NCBI GenBank assembly: GCA_037962975.1
Contig: CM075669.1
Coordinates: 117,568,501-117,632,500, forward strand
Source: Clitoria ternatea
Taxonomy: Eukaryota > Streptophyta > Magnoliopsida > Fabales > Fabaceae
DNA: 64,000 nt
Reading direction: 5' to 3'
Shown: piece after piece, positions 34,585 through 45,418 of the stretch
Position numbering within the stretch: the stretch's first letter is position 1
How the letters are laid out: each line of letters opens with the position of its first letter
The notes under the pieces: generated by a model
Told to the model about the DNA's origin: nothing
What the model saw: the letters and a program-made list of their open reading frames with translations, nothing else
Databases searched by the model: none
Program-made: the position numbers and the translations under genes

Positions 34585-35353
34585 TGTTATTCAAGTGGCC
34601 TCAATACTCAAGAGGGATGGGTGAATTCAGTGTTTAAAAAATTTCGCTTACAATGCATTTGAACTTGATTTCCTCTTCACACTAGATAATAATGAACAAG
34701 AGGCAATGAGTATGATGCAAGAACTATGGTAAAATATGTGCAAAGGTTACTTTGGCAATATATCAAACACTTGGTGTGCAGAGTTTTAGCTAAGTCCAAT
34801 TAATCAAATTTAATCAATGCAATCACAATCAAGACAATCTACCAGCCAAATGCAGTATGTAAATGCAATAGAGTAAGGAAGAGAAGCTTGCAAACCGATT
34901 TAACGAGTTCCACCAACCCGGTGTACGTCTCGCCTTCAAGCAACCCACTTGAAGGATTTCCACTATTGAAGTTTAGAGATACAAGCTATAAGCAATTACA
35001 GCTTCCTAGTGTCCCACACTCAAGAACTAAATCCTCACTAGCACAAGGGCAACCCACCCAATCTCTCAAACTCTCAATACCTAAAGGTTGAACCCCAACC
35101 TTTGTGACCACTCAACCTTGAGTAAAACTTGGTTTTTGGTGTTTGTGTTTACAAGCAATTAACTCTCTTAATAGAGTGGATAAGTAAATGCAAAGCTGTC
35201 ATAATTATAACTCTTAACGACAAGAGAGGATATACAAATACAAGCTCAAAGTTTCAGAAACTAAAACTATACAAGAAATAGAACTCACAAGACTCAAGAC
35301 TTGATTTCTCTTTGATGGTATTGGATGGCCTTAGTAGCTTGAATGAGTGTTCC

Positions 35354-35360
35354 ATTTATA
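35354..35360 (-). promoter_or_regulatory. TATA box, S left LTR
   Basis: The minus strand reads cctataaatgg. The palindrome array (35478-35975) begins about 120 bp upstream of it in the direction of transcription. Confidence 0.6.
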
Positions 35361-35477
35361 GGCCTTGGAGAGGAGCCCTAAAGTCTTCATAGCCGTTGCA
35401 CAACATGGGCATTCGAATGATAATGGAGAAATAAGCTTGTTTTGCATTTAAAAACATTTTCCCCAAATTCTAGCACT

Positions 35478-35975
35478 AGTGTAATCGATTACACCTCGAG
35501 CTGTAATCAATTATGCTTTGTTTTCTTCAGTGTAACAGGCCTTGTAATTGATTACGATTTTCCATGTAATCGATTAGCTTGGAGACAGAGCTTGGGTAAT
35601 TGATTGTACATACCTTGTAAATGATACCTGATGTATTTAATTCTGTCACACAGCATGGTAATCGATTGTGATATAGGTGCAATCGATTATTAAACAAACA
35701 AAGACTTACTAATCGATTGTGACTTGTCTTGTAATCGATTAGTAACAACACAGAATCTTGGTAATCAATTGATGCATCCTTGTAGTCAATTAGGAGTTAT
35801 CCCTAATGTTTTCTATTCAGTTTCTTAGTTTGGTAATCGATTAGCTAGCTTGGTGTAATCAATTATATAACAAACAGAACCTTGGTAATTGATTAGGCTT
35901 AATGTGGTAATCGATTATATGATAGACAGAATCTATGTAATCGATTATATATGACCCTGTAATCAATTAGCCTTT
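35478..35975. repeat. TAATCGATTA palindrome array, S left LTR
   Basis: About sixteen sites occur in 500 bp; many have decayed to taatcaatta or taattgatta. The right LTR keeps most of them intact. Confidence 0.88.
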
Positions 35976-36152
35976 GTATTTTTATAGGTCTGATGCTTAG
36001 ACTGATGCTTGCCTCTTTGTTCTTAGTTTTTCTTCACAGGTTTATACTTATGAACCTTGCATTTTCATACTTCATCTCCTTTTTCATGATTCTTCAAGTG
36101 ACTGCTTTGTCATTATCAAAACCATATAACCTGAAACAATTATTCAAACACA

Positions 36153-36175
36153 TTCTCCTCTTTTTTGATGATGAC
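36153..36175 (-). other. Polypurine tract of element S
   Basis: The minus strand reads catcaaaaaagaggagaa directly before the LTR start (tgtgtttgaat). Confidence 0.85.
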
Positions 36176-36539
36176 AAACAATGTTCATCTCATGAGGGTG
36201 TTAGTCAATGTAAAATTTTCTACCCCTTTCTTAAGGAGTTTATGCATAAATTTTCTCCCCCTATACATGTTATTCACCTTGTTATTTACCTCTTGTTGTT
36301 TTGATTTTAGAACCAATTGTTAACCACTTGTTATTTTTATTATTATTAGATGAACACTTATTTTTCTCCCTCTTTATAATCATCAAAAAACAAATAATGC
36401 TAGTTAAAGCAGAGAGATAAGTGAAAGATAAAATTCATTCATTCATTAGAGGAAGAGTTCATAATCAAAATGTAGAAAATTAATGCAGAATTGAAAATGC
36501 AGAATTAGAAACAAGCATAACAAAACAAGAAAAATCTAA
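36176..36539 (-). other. Non-coding stretch between the S third ORF and its PPT
   Basis: It includes further plus-strand pyrimidine runs (near 36250, 36365), which are polypurine-like on the element strand, and otherwise A/T-rich sequence without an ORF. Confidence 0.6.
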
Positions 36540-37656
36540 TTATCCGGATTAAAGAAGTGTATTTCAGAGATTTTGTTGGAGAGTGCCTCATATCGCTGTT
36601 CCATAAGCTCAAAATGTTATTGCTCAGTCATTTGAAATTCTTGAAGGGTATTATCAATCCTTTCAAAACGCCGATCAAGATAAGCATAGAAGGAGGTAAA
36701 AGGGTCAGCAGGAGCAAATGGTTCGCCTTGTGTTGTGGGAGCAGTAGGATCAATAATAGGTGAGGGAGGATTAACGGGATGATCTTCTTCAAATGGACTG
36801 CTTCCATGAACTCTGTCACTTTTGAAGATCCATCTTCCTGCAACATTGACCATTCCCATCTTGGTGAGATGGTGAGTGCCAATGCAAGCTTGTGCAGAGA
36901 CTTTTTCTAGAAGTTCCCCGGCAATGTCAACACCATAAGCTTTGAAGATTTTGGTGAGGAGGATAGCATAGGGAAGTTTTTATTGCTACTTGGCCTTAAG
37001 TATATGAAGCTTGAGGAGTTGAAGCCAATTTATCTCCTTTTGGTTGAGGATAGCCCACATCAAGAGTACATCATCTTCTTCCATAAGGGCGTAGTTGCCT
37101 CCACGAGGAACCAAAAGCTTAACCAGAAAGAAGTGAAGGAGACAGTTGTTGAGAGTGAGATGGCCTACCAGTTTATGATTGCTAAGAGGACGGTTGGCCT
37201 TCCACAATGATTGGCAAGCAGCAATGCCATTGAAGTCCCACTCATCTTCTGGATAGCCACTAGCAAATTTAGCGTCGGAGAGAGGAATTGGGTGATCTCA
37301 GCAAGTTGCTCATTTGTGATTTTTAGAGTCATATTTTTTACTCTAGCTTTAATCACCCCATCAACTAATTTGAGAGTACAAAAGAAAACTCTTATGAGTT
37401 TAGGGTAGTAGAATTCTTCTTTGAGAGTGAGAAAAGGGATGAGATTGTAGTGGTGAAGGGATTAGGTAAAGGTGAAACTAGGATTATCAAAAACTCCAGC
37501 ATTGATGAAGTGAGGGGAGATGAAATCCTTCTCCAAAAATTTCTTGATGAAGTTAGTGAGATCCCTAGGATTTATGAAAAATCTTAAAAAGTCAAGAGGG
37601 TTATTGGTTTGGGCAATGGAGGAACTAGCTCTCTTAACATTTATTGAGGAAGACAT
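36540..37656 (-). pseudogene. Third ORF of element S (envelope-like position), frameshifted
   Basis: The ORF starts at 37656 with MSSSINVKRASSS and continues through an NPLDFLRFFINPRDL region. A frame change lies between about 37460 and 37210. The second half, in one frame, reads through LVPRGGNYALMEEDD and NQKEINWLQL (37207-36986) and on to SDRVHGSSPFEED and a proline-rich, then FYAYLDRRFERIDNTLQEF helix-like tail. A stop occurs near 36617, with related sequence continuing to about 36540. The pattern resembles the putative plant transposon protein domain found in accessory ORFs of plant LTR elements. Its role is not known to me. I see no signal peptide or strong membrane segment, so calling it an envelope would rest on position only. 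Its 5' side carries its own TATA box. Confidence 0.6.
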
Positions 37657-37756
37657 TGTGAGAAGAGAAGAAGAGAATGAAGGATTTTTGAGAGGTTTAG
37701 GAGAGTTTAGAGGAGAAGAGATTTGAGGTGTGAGATGAGAAGAGCGAGAGAGGGGG

Positions 37757-37764
37757 TATTTATA
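37757..37764 (-). promoter_or_regulatory. Internal TATA box in front of the S third ORF
   Basis: The minus strand reads ccctataaataccccctctc. It is followed by about 90 bp of CT-rich leader (ctcttctcatctcacacctc and similar) and then the ATG at 37656. This looks like a complete plant promoter and 5' UTR inside the element. Confidence 0.6.
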
Positions 37765-37860
37765 GGGTTTAGGAGTGAAAAATAGGGTTTAAAAGAGTGA
37801 TTTGGATTGGTTGAACGAGACTCACATGGATTTGCTTTTAGAGTGGCATTCTTGATACAT

Positions 37861-38165
37861 TCGTAATTGATTACGGGGCAAGGTGTAATCGATTACGCTC
37901 CTTCAGAATTTGGAATGTCAGGTATTCTAATTGATTATACCTAGTGTGTAATCGATTGCGTTAAAAACAGAAACTTGGCAATCGATTAGGAAGAGAGGAT
38001 AATCGATTGTTTAGAAAACAGAATGTCAATAATCGATTTGTCCAAGAGACTAATCGATTAGATATAATATAGAGACTCACTAATCGACTATATGCAGCTA
38101 TGTAATCGATTGTGGGCAATACAAAAGATGCTAATCAATTAGATGAGGCCATGTAATCGATTATG
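37861..38165. repeat. TAATCGATTA palindrome array, internal copy upstream of the third ORF of S
   Basis: About twelve copies of taatcgatta, taatcgattg or decayed forms occur in 305 bp. On the minus strand they lie directly upstream of the TATA box at 37757-37764, as the LTR arrays lie upstream of the LTR TATA box. The rest of 37765-38485 is A/T-rich with no ORF. Confidence 0.88.
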
Positions 38166-38485
38166 ACAGCCCAAAAATGCTTAAATCACATGTTTTTCAA
38201 TCAAAAGGTATCAATGGCTTAATTTTCATGGAATAGAACATGCTTATTTCATCAATCAAACATTATTCACTCATCAAACACATTGTAAGTCAAAGAGTCA
38301 TCAATATTAATCAATATTAAACATAATTGGAAATGTCTAATATGCCTAATTCTCTCCTTATATTAATGAATTGGTCTTTTGCAAGAGGTTAAGTGAATAT
38401 ATCAGCTAATTGTCTAGAAGTTTCAACATGTTCAAGCACACAATCACCCTTTAACACATGATCTCTAATGAAATAATGTCTTATC

Positions 38486-38865
38486 TCAATATGTTTGGTT
38501 CTTGATATGCATCACATGATTCTTTGAAATATTAATAGCACTAGTATTATCACATTTAAGAGGCACATGGTCTAATATAACACCAAAGTCAAGAAGTTGT
38601 TTCCTCATCCAAAGGATTTGAGCACAGTAACTTCTAGCTACAACATATTCTGCCTCAACTGTTGATAATGCAACACTTACTTGTTTTTTGCTATGCCAAG
38701 AAACAAGAAAGGTACCAAGCAAATGACATGTACCACTAATGCTTTTCCTATCAAGTTTACAACCAGCAAAATCAGCATTAGAATATCCTATAAGAGTACA
38801 TTCAACACCTTTAGGATACCAAAGACCTACATTTAGAGTTCCAACAAGATATTTCATTATACGTT
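38486..38865 (-). pseudogene. Element S RNase H, fragment left of element O
   Basis: Copia RNase H: IMKYLVGTLNVGLWYP, the SNADFAGCKLDRKSISG catalytic region, then LVSWHSKKQVSVALSTVEAEYV and the WMRKQLLDFG and HVPLKCDNTSAI parts. The frame is open up to the insertion point of O, where it joins the end of the RT part at 57916. The order DADWAG/STAEAEY/CDN of the family is recognisable with small changes. Confidence 0.9.
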
Positions 38866-38999
38866 TGTGAACACCTATTTCGTTCCAGTCAATTTTCACC
38901 AAGAATGGGGAATACACAAGGCAAAAAAAAATAATAAAAAAATTAATTAATTAATAATAAAAAAGAAGATTAAAAAAAAAAACTCTGACTCGAAAATGA

Positions 39000-40330
39000 T
39001 TATTTCCGAGTGGAAAGGACTCAGAATGATCATTTCCGAGTGAAGGAGCCTCCAAGCGGACCTCAAGTGTCAAGGAAGAACACAAAGAGGGCTGGACCCG
39101 AGTGCAGAAGCCAAATTCCAACCTCTGAGTGGAAAGAAGACCAAAATCCGAGTGAAAAACAGTGAAATTCCAACCTCTGAGTGGAAAAGAGACAGTTTCC
39201 GAGTAACAAACGTCCAATTTCCATGTTCTGATCGAAAAAACAGGCAGATTCCGAGTGAAAATGCCAAGCTTCCAAATTCTGAGTAATAAGAAGGCAATTT
39301 CCGAGTGCAAATGGCTGAACTTCTAATTTCCGAGTGTAAAGAAAGACGATGCCGATTGATGAAGACTAAGTTTTTGATTCTGATTGAAGCATGAGGCCGA
39401 CTCCGAGTGACTTGGAGAACAAGCATGTGTTTCCGAGCAAATCAAGATTCGGACTTGTGAAAAACTTCTAAGAAAATGCATCGAATACCTGATTGCCGAG
39501 TGAAAGCCATTCCTGAGTGACGAATGAAAGCCAATTACCGATTGGAAAATAAGTAAAAAGGTCAGATTTTCAAGTGGATGAAATGAGGGATGACTGAAAG
39601 AAATTCCGAGTAAAAATCCACTCGGAACCGAGGGAAGAAGGAGTATTCCGAGTGATGTTCTTCAATCGGTACCAAGTAAAGGCTTTCCATTCATAACCAA
39701 GTGAGATATTTCCAAGTCTGCACCGAGTCATCCCCTTCCATTTTCAGTCGGCTCCGAGCCATCACCCTCCATTCCACTTATTTCCGAGCCATATTTAAAT
39801 ATCACTGAGCTCGTTTTCACCAAACCCGAGCCACCAATTTTCACCCAAAGCTGGCTCACCATTCTCACCCGGATTCCGAGTCAATTATTACCAAATTCCG
39901 AGTCATCATTCTGAGTCATTTTTAATCAGTTCTGAGGCAATATTTGATCGGTTTTTGAGTGACATTTTCCAGTCGGTTCTGGGTCAATCTCCAATCATAT
40001 CCGACTCCCAAATGACCACTCTCATTCAAGTCTGAACCAATGCTCACTCGGAACCGACTGGCATTTCAGCTAGTTAGCCCTCCTCAAGCCAATTACCGAG
40101 CCCATTGCAACCATTTCAGTCGGTTCCGAGTCATTTTCCACTCGGCTCCGACTGAGTGTCTCACAGCAACCTCATACCGAGTAATTCTCACTCGGAAAGG
40201 TGTGTTTTCGCTCGGTTTACCATTGGAAATGCTTCATTCCACTCGGAACTCACTCCCAATATGGATAAATACCGATTGAGAAGCTGACTCGAGTCATTTC
40301 ACTTGGAATTATGCCTTCCTCACTCGGATT
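39000..40330. repeat. TTCCGAGTGGAA / CACTCGGAA motif array in the O LTR
   Basis: Dozens of ttccgagt or actcggaa motifs occur over 1.3 kb. In 39000-39640 they run mostly as ttccgagtg; in 39640-40330 mostly as cactcgga or tcggttccgag. Some are dyads themselves (ttcc-gagt-ggaa). The 3' LTR repeats the array at about 54690-56010. Confidence 0.88.
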
Positions 40331-40635
40331 TTCATCACTTTCTCTCGGATTGTCATCTTGCTGAGTTGGATGTCCACTATCCAAGTGGATCCTTGAATTA
40401 CGGAGGGTAGTTGGCAATAAGACAAGGTGGGAAATGATAAAGAATTGCCACCAGCCTTCATTTTCCTTAATTGTCAAAGATCCAGGCTGTTGCCAACACC
40501 ACCATGCAAGTTGTTTGACAATCTCGTGGGGCGGCTGGCAACAAGACAATGTGGAAATATTAAAAAATCCTCACCAATTGGCAGCCAGGCTGGTCACGGG
40601 TCTGTTCAAGCAATCATCATGCTCCCCAAATGCTC

Positions 40636-40643
40636 TATAAATA
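40636..40643 (+). promoter_or_regulatory. TATA box, O 5' LTR
   Basis: The sequence gctctataaatacagc lies about 300 bp after the end of the motif array, followed within 60 bp by a long C-rich transcribed-type leader. The copy in the 3' LTR is at 56319-56326. Confidence 0.72.
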
Positions 40644-40689
40644 CAGCAAGCGAAGGAAGAAGAAAGGGATCCTGGAAGATTCATTGAAA

Positions 40690-41480
40690 GAGAAAGAAAA
40701 AAGCTTTCTCCCTCATCCTCACAACCGTCCTCACAGCTCACTCAACACCGCCCCTCCCTGCCTCACAATCGACCTCACAAACTCCTCCACTCGTCCCACA
40801 CACCGTCCTTAAGACCTCCTTCCCAGTCCGTCCTCCACTCGCCCCATACACCGCCCAAACCTCCTTCCCAGTCCGTCCTCCACTCGTCCCACACACCGCC
40901 CAAACCTCCTTCCCAGTCCGTCTTCCACTCGCCCCACACACTGCCCAAACCGTCCTCAACACCGCCCCCTACACACCATCCTAAAACACCATCCTCTCAA
41001 CACCGCCCCTCTACACCGTCCTCAACACCGCCCCCCTAAAACACCGTTCTCTCAACACCGCCCCAAGACACCGTCCTCACCTTCCTCACAGCCTTCACCT
41101 CACTCCACTTTCCACATCGCCCCATACCATCCTTCTCTCCCTACGCACTATCCTGCTCCACACCGCCCCAAACCGTACTCTCCCTCACCTCACCTCATTC
41201 TGTCCCCTTCCTCCTCTCACTCTCCAGCTCCCTCTCTCCACAACACCGTACACCAATAGCCCATATTTCTCTACGCAGCCCTCACCATACTGCTTCCCCT
41301 TTCCTTCCAACCCACATATATACCACACGGCTCTCTCTCTCTTCACCCAAAACCATACAGCCCTCTACTCTCCCCCACACCGTCCCCTTCTCTCCTCATT
41401 CAACATCTCACTGCCCTTGTTTCCTTCTCCAAACACCGTCCCCCTCCACTAAAAAACCACATCATTTCTTAAAAAAATCC
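40690..41480. repeat. C-rich low-complexity block with a 45-bp repeat, O 5' LTR
   Basis: The block is dominated by caccgtcc and caccgcccc. Three tandem 45-bp units (40815-40859, 40860-40904, 40905-40949) start with cctccttcccagtccgtc. Because 45 is a multiple of three, a short minus-strand frame with a 15-codon repeat results (40738-40962). It also exists in the 3' LTR (about 56498-56632) and is not a gene. Confidence 0.8.
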
Positions 41481-42226
41481 CTCTTTTCCTCTCTGTCCAG
41501 GACCTCAAGCCCATAACACCATCCAACTCCACTTTCACTACACCGGTCCTACTCTTATCCTTTTTTTATTGCTTGTATTTATTTTTATTTTTTTGCTAAA
41601 TTAACTACTATTCGGTGATTTTGTCTTCCTTCTCAATTATCAATTAATCTTTATTGATTGATAAATATTAATAAAACGAGTGCTTCACACATTCTATTTA
41701 AATTAGTATAAAAGGTGTGACTATTGTTATTATCATTATTATTGCAATTTTTATTTCTTTTATTCTTTATTCTTTTTATTTTAAAAAAGGAGGAGCGAGT
41801 TTAATTTGGACGAGACGTCCTGTTAATCTCATTCTTTTAAAAAAAGGGTGGAGCGAGTTTAATTTGGATGAGACGTCCTGTTAATCTCATGTAAATATTC
41901 CGTGTTTATTTCTGTTTATTTATATATATTTTGTCGTCTCGTATATTTTCTTTTCATGGAAAAGTTAAAATAATTTTTGGGTTAATTATAATACGCGCTA
42001 TTAAATTGAGGTAACCGTTTTTATAACGGACAGCTGTGAGGTGCTAATACCTTCCTCACCTGTAATTAGACTCCCGGATCTGGAATCTCATTTTTTTGAC
42101 CAATGCTTTAATTAAAGGTTTTCCCGGTATTTTATCCTAAAAAATATTGGTGGCGACTCCCTGTTCATCATTTTCAAAAACATCGTTTTGAGGGTCGGCC
42201 GTGCCGTCGCGATCCCGGTCGCGACA

Positions 42227-43208
42227 GATGGCGACTCCACTGGGGATTTAGAGAGTCAAGCCAGTCAATCTGATAGCGCATGTTTTAATTAGCATATTAT
42301 TTGACTTTTTCCTTTATTTTATTTGGTCTCTGTTTTATTTGTATCTTATCCTTTATGTTCTGTAAATATATGTGTGATCATTGAACCCTAGGGTAGTCGA
42401 CTTTATTTTGTTGCTCTGTGTTTGTTCTATGTGCAGGATGAGTAAGGTACAGGTATTGAATGCCTCTTTCACACACTACACTCACAACTTGCACACACTT
42501 TTGAGTGGGACCCTATACCCGGGCCCAAATAAAGCTTAAGATTAGGGGAGATTGATAGCGGAGCCATTTGGGATGTACTTCCTGTCTGGTTACTGTGAGA
42601 ATCTCAGCTAGAGTTCGACTTATTCGTGGTGCCCACACTTAGTAGACTTCCTACTATTTGTGGCCAACATCATGAGTAGGATCTTGACTCTAGTGACCTT
42701 TAGAAATTTTAGAATAAACCACCCAATGTGAGACATCATTGATAAATAAACCTTAGAACCATTAAGGCATCTTCAGAAAAACCCGACTTAAGGCACAGAG
42801 AGGCAAACTTTACTTATACCTTTTCTCATTCTCGTTTTCTCTTCCAATCCAAACTAATGGATCGCTTGCCTGTTTAGAGGATTACTTTTTCAAAGAATAA
42901 CCTATTTTTAACCTGTGATCCTCTAATGGTCAAGTGGACCTTTCTTTTTATGTTTGCTTAAGTCTTAGGATCTGGAGTTATAAACTTTCTAAAAAAAAAG
43001 AAAAAAAATAATCAGAAAATTCATAGCTCGCGTGATCCTTGATTTATTGCAAGTTTCGACAAATTGTAACTTCCCTAAATCCCAAAATGTTTTCAAGAAA
43101 GTTATTAGGGGGGTATCAATTTGCAAAGCATGTCAGTGATTGATTTTTCTTTTCTTTATGTCCCTACAGGAAGCTATTAAGGGCTTGGCTAGTATCTTTG
43201 AGTGAAAT
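42227..43208 (+). other. Leader of element O with primer-binding site
   Basis: The primer site tggcgactccactgggga is at 42229-42246; Ogre elements are reported to use tRNA-Arg with this site type. The rest is non-coding. A strong acceptor-like run (tttcttttctttatgtccctacag, split here: tttcttttctt, tatgtccctacag) ends at about 43169, 40 bp before ORF1, and a gtaagg donor-like site is at about 42440, so a leader intron is possible but unproven. Confidence 0.75.
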
Positions 43209-45140
43209 ATGGAAATTAACATGAGGTCAGATAGTTGTGGTGGAAATGTACCCGAGTTGAAAAGATTACTGCATGTTAAGGTTAGGAAAGTTGATACAAC
43301 CAGTCTACAAGCATTAGGGAAGAAATTGGACATGAATCAGAAGATGGTTTTCTCAAGGAAATATGGGAGGATCCTAAAACTGCTAGAAGTGGAAGTACAA
43401 GTCGAGGCAATTACCGCTTTGACTCAATTCTATGACCCACCTCTCCGTTGTTTTACCTTCCGGGACTTCCAATTAGCTCCGTCAGTTGAGGAGTTTGAAC
43501 AAATTCTGGGGATGCCATTAGAAGGACAAATACCTTACCGTCATCTTGGACGTCAAGCAAATATTGTTACTGTTGCTAATGTCCTAAAGATTCACCCGGA
43601 AATGTTAAGGAGTGCGCAACTGAATAGAAATCAGATCCTGGGATTTGATCGGGAGTATTTTGAGAAGCACATGCACTTGCTAGCTGAGAAAGGAGATTGG
43701 GAAGCCTTTATGGATACTCTAGCTCTCACCATTTATGGAGTTATCTTGTTTCCTAATATCGACAATTATGTGGACTATGATGCTATCGGCGTTTTCCTTG
43801 CCCATAGGTTCAAATCTGAAAATCCTGTCACTGCTATATTGGCAAATATATACTGCACTATGGACTTCTGCTGTACACGAGGTGGAAAGAGAATCATTTG
43901 CTGTTTACCTGCTCTATATGTATGGCTTACATCACATGTCTTCCATCAAGTCAGCAAAATTGAATGTCCAGTCTCAGATCTGAAGTTATGTCAGTTAGTA
44001 GCGAAGAATAGGCGTGAATGGGCCAATCACCTGGTAGGACTCACAGCTGATAAAGTAAGGTGGTACCCGCAATGGTTGAAGGTTGATACCATAATTCACC
44101 ATTGTGGAAACTACCCGAATGTTCCTCTCATGGGTACTCAGGGGTGTATCAATTACAACCCTGTCATAGCCAAACGTCAGCTAGCCTATCCCTTACTTGG
44201 GTCACCCGATGGAGAATCCCTTACTTCTTTCATCGTTTATTTCTCAGAGGGGGATTGCACGTCTGTCATTCAGGATATAGCAAATGCATGGAAGAAAGTC
44301 CACAAACAAAGGAAAGAATTAGGAAGTCCAAGCCACGCTGTGAAGGAAGAGTACTACCAATGGGTCTTAAACAAAGTTTCCATTGTCAAGCTACCTTTCA
44401 AAAGTCCCTCCTATCTCCCGACAGGCGCACATGTTACCTCTCCTACCCTTGAAGAAGAGGTAATGAGAGCCAAAATAAAAGAGCTAACCGCTAAAAATGA
44501 GGAATTGGAAAAAGAATTGTTGATATCTCAGCAAGAATGTGCCCTTCAGAAAAGGGAGAATTTAGAAAGCAAACAAACCATCAGGAAGATTGGAAAGAAA
44601 AGAAAAATTGAAAGGGACTACCTGAGGAAAAAAAGCCAATGCCTCCGAACGGCTAATGCTCAACTAAAAGCGAAGAACAAGCAAAGAGATACCATGTTGA
44701 CTGATAAGCAGCTTCTAAGGGACATGTTGGCAAGAGCCAAAGAGCGCGAGCAAAATGTCTTGGTACAGAAAGAACTTCTGCAATTGCAAGTTTGCCGATT
44801 AGAGCATCAGCTTGATGAAATGGTAGAAGCTTACCAGCATGAGATAAATGGTGAGCGACGGCGCGTGATAGATGCTGAACGAGAATGTGGAGAAGCTATC
44901 CGAGTTTTGAAAGATGAACTAACACAGCAAAATGAAGATATTCATTCATGGATAAATCGCTTTGCCCACTTGGCATATTTGGCTAATGGAGTTTTAGAAG
45001 ACCTCCCGCTCCTACTCAAGCAAGCTGAAGGGATGGTTAATCCTCTTAACACTCCAAGAGAAATTACAACCTTCCTTGATTATTATAGAGAAAGGATTTG
45101 TAAAATGAGGGCCATGATTGCCCGAGCTAGGAATGGCTGA
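43209..45140 (+). CDS. O ORF1, plant-mobile-domain/DUF7745-like protein
   Basis: This 643-codon intact frame precedes gag, the extra ORF1 characteristic of Ogre elements. Its function is unknown. Residues about 60-390 form a globular domain (YDPPLRCFTFRDFQLAPSVEE, then EQILGMPLEG; later WANHLVGLTADKVRWYPQWL and NPVIAKRQLAYPLLG) that resembles the aminotransferase-like plant mobile domain or DUF7745 families; this is from memory. Residues about 405-575 are highly charged with heptad-like leucines (ELTAKNEELEKELL and beyond), a long coiled coil. No catalytic motif or membrane segment is visible. The start ATG is the first in frame and has one other in-frame Met four codons later. Confidence 0.88.
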   Translation: MEINMRSDSCGGNVPELKRLLHVKVRKVDTTSLQALGKKLDMNQKMVFSRKYGRILKLLEVEVQVEAITALTQFYDPPLRCFTFRDFQLAPSVEEFEQILGMPLEGQIPYRHLGRQANIVTVANVLKIHPEMLRSAQLNRNQILGFDREYFEKHMHLLAEKGDWEAFMDTLALTIYGVILFPNIDNYVDYDAIGVFLAHRFKSENPVTAILANIYCTMDFCCTRGGKRIICCLPALYVWLTSHVFHQVSKIECPVSDLKLCQLVAKNRREWANHLVGLTADKVRWYPQWLKVDTIIHHCGNYPNVPLMGTQGCINYNPVIAKRQLAYPLLGSPDGESLTSFIVYFSEGDCTSVIQDIANAWKKVHKQRKELGSPSHAVKEEYYQWVLNKVSIVKLPFKSPSYLPTGAHVTSPTLEEEVMRAKIKELTAKNEELEKELLISQQECALQKRENLESKQTIRKIGKKRKIERDYLRKKSQCLRTANAQLKAKNKQRDTMLTDKQLLRDMLARAKEREQNVLVQKELLQLQVCRLEHQLDEMVEAYQHEINGERRRVIDAERECGEAIRVLKDELTQQNEDIHSWINRFAHLAYLANGVLEDLPLLLKQAEGMVNPLNTPREITTFLDYYRERICKMRAMIARARNG

Positions 45141-45418
45141 TTTACTTTTTCTGCATAAAAATAGGCTGGCCGCAGTAATGTATTCCGAAAAAAGGGGGTT
45201 TCTTCATGTCCCCACAATTACCTCATGTTAATTTCCACTCATCACTTTTGAATGAAGTTCTGAAAAAAGTCGAAAGATACTGGCTGAATTCCGCGATTGC
45301 TTCACGTGTCATTTGTTTTTCTTTTGCTGTTTTTTTACTTTCTTTTTAACAATTTCTTGTTGATTTCCCAGAAATAACGGGTAAACATCCTTACGCGACT
45401 CGGCTTAATACCAGACTC
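45141..45418 (+). other. Spacer between O ORF1 and gag, possibly an intron end
   Basis: A strong pyrimidine run (tttttactttctttttaac, then aatttcttgttgatttcccag) ends about 45 bp before the gag ATG, and the gag frame stays open back to it. It may be a 3' splice site joining gag to an upstream exon. No donor is obvious. Confidence 0.5.

Larger units (their letters stand above)
34585..36152 (-). repeat. 3' LTR of element S (left on the map)
   Basis: It is 1568 bp from tgttattcaag to ttcaaacaca. It is similar to 62152-63726 but with many transitions, several at the CG of the palindromes, so S is older than O and C2. Confidence 0.92.
38866..42226 (+). repeat. 5' LTR of element O
   Basis: It runs from tgtgaacacctatttcg to ccggtcgcgaca. 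It has four parts: a dyad-motif region (39000-40330), a TATA promoter (40636), a C-rich leader-like part (40690-41480) and an AT-rich end with a duplicated gcgagtttaatttgga block (about 41796 and 41852). Confidence 0.95.

Noticed and set aside
39070..39426. 118-codon minus-strand frame in the O LTR with repeating SEF/HSE words, also at 54801-55109
   Set aside because: It is the translation of the ttccgagt motif array and overlaps two other frames of the same kind.
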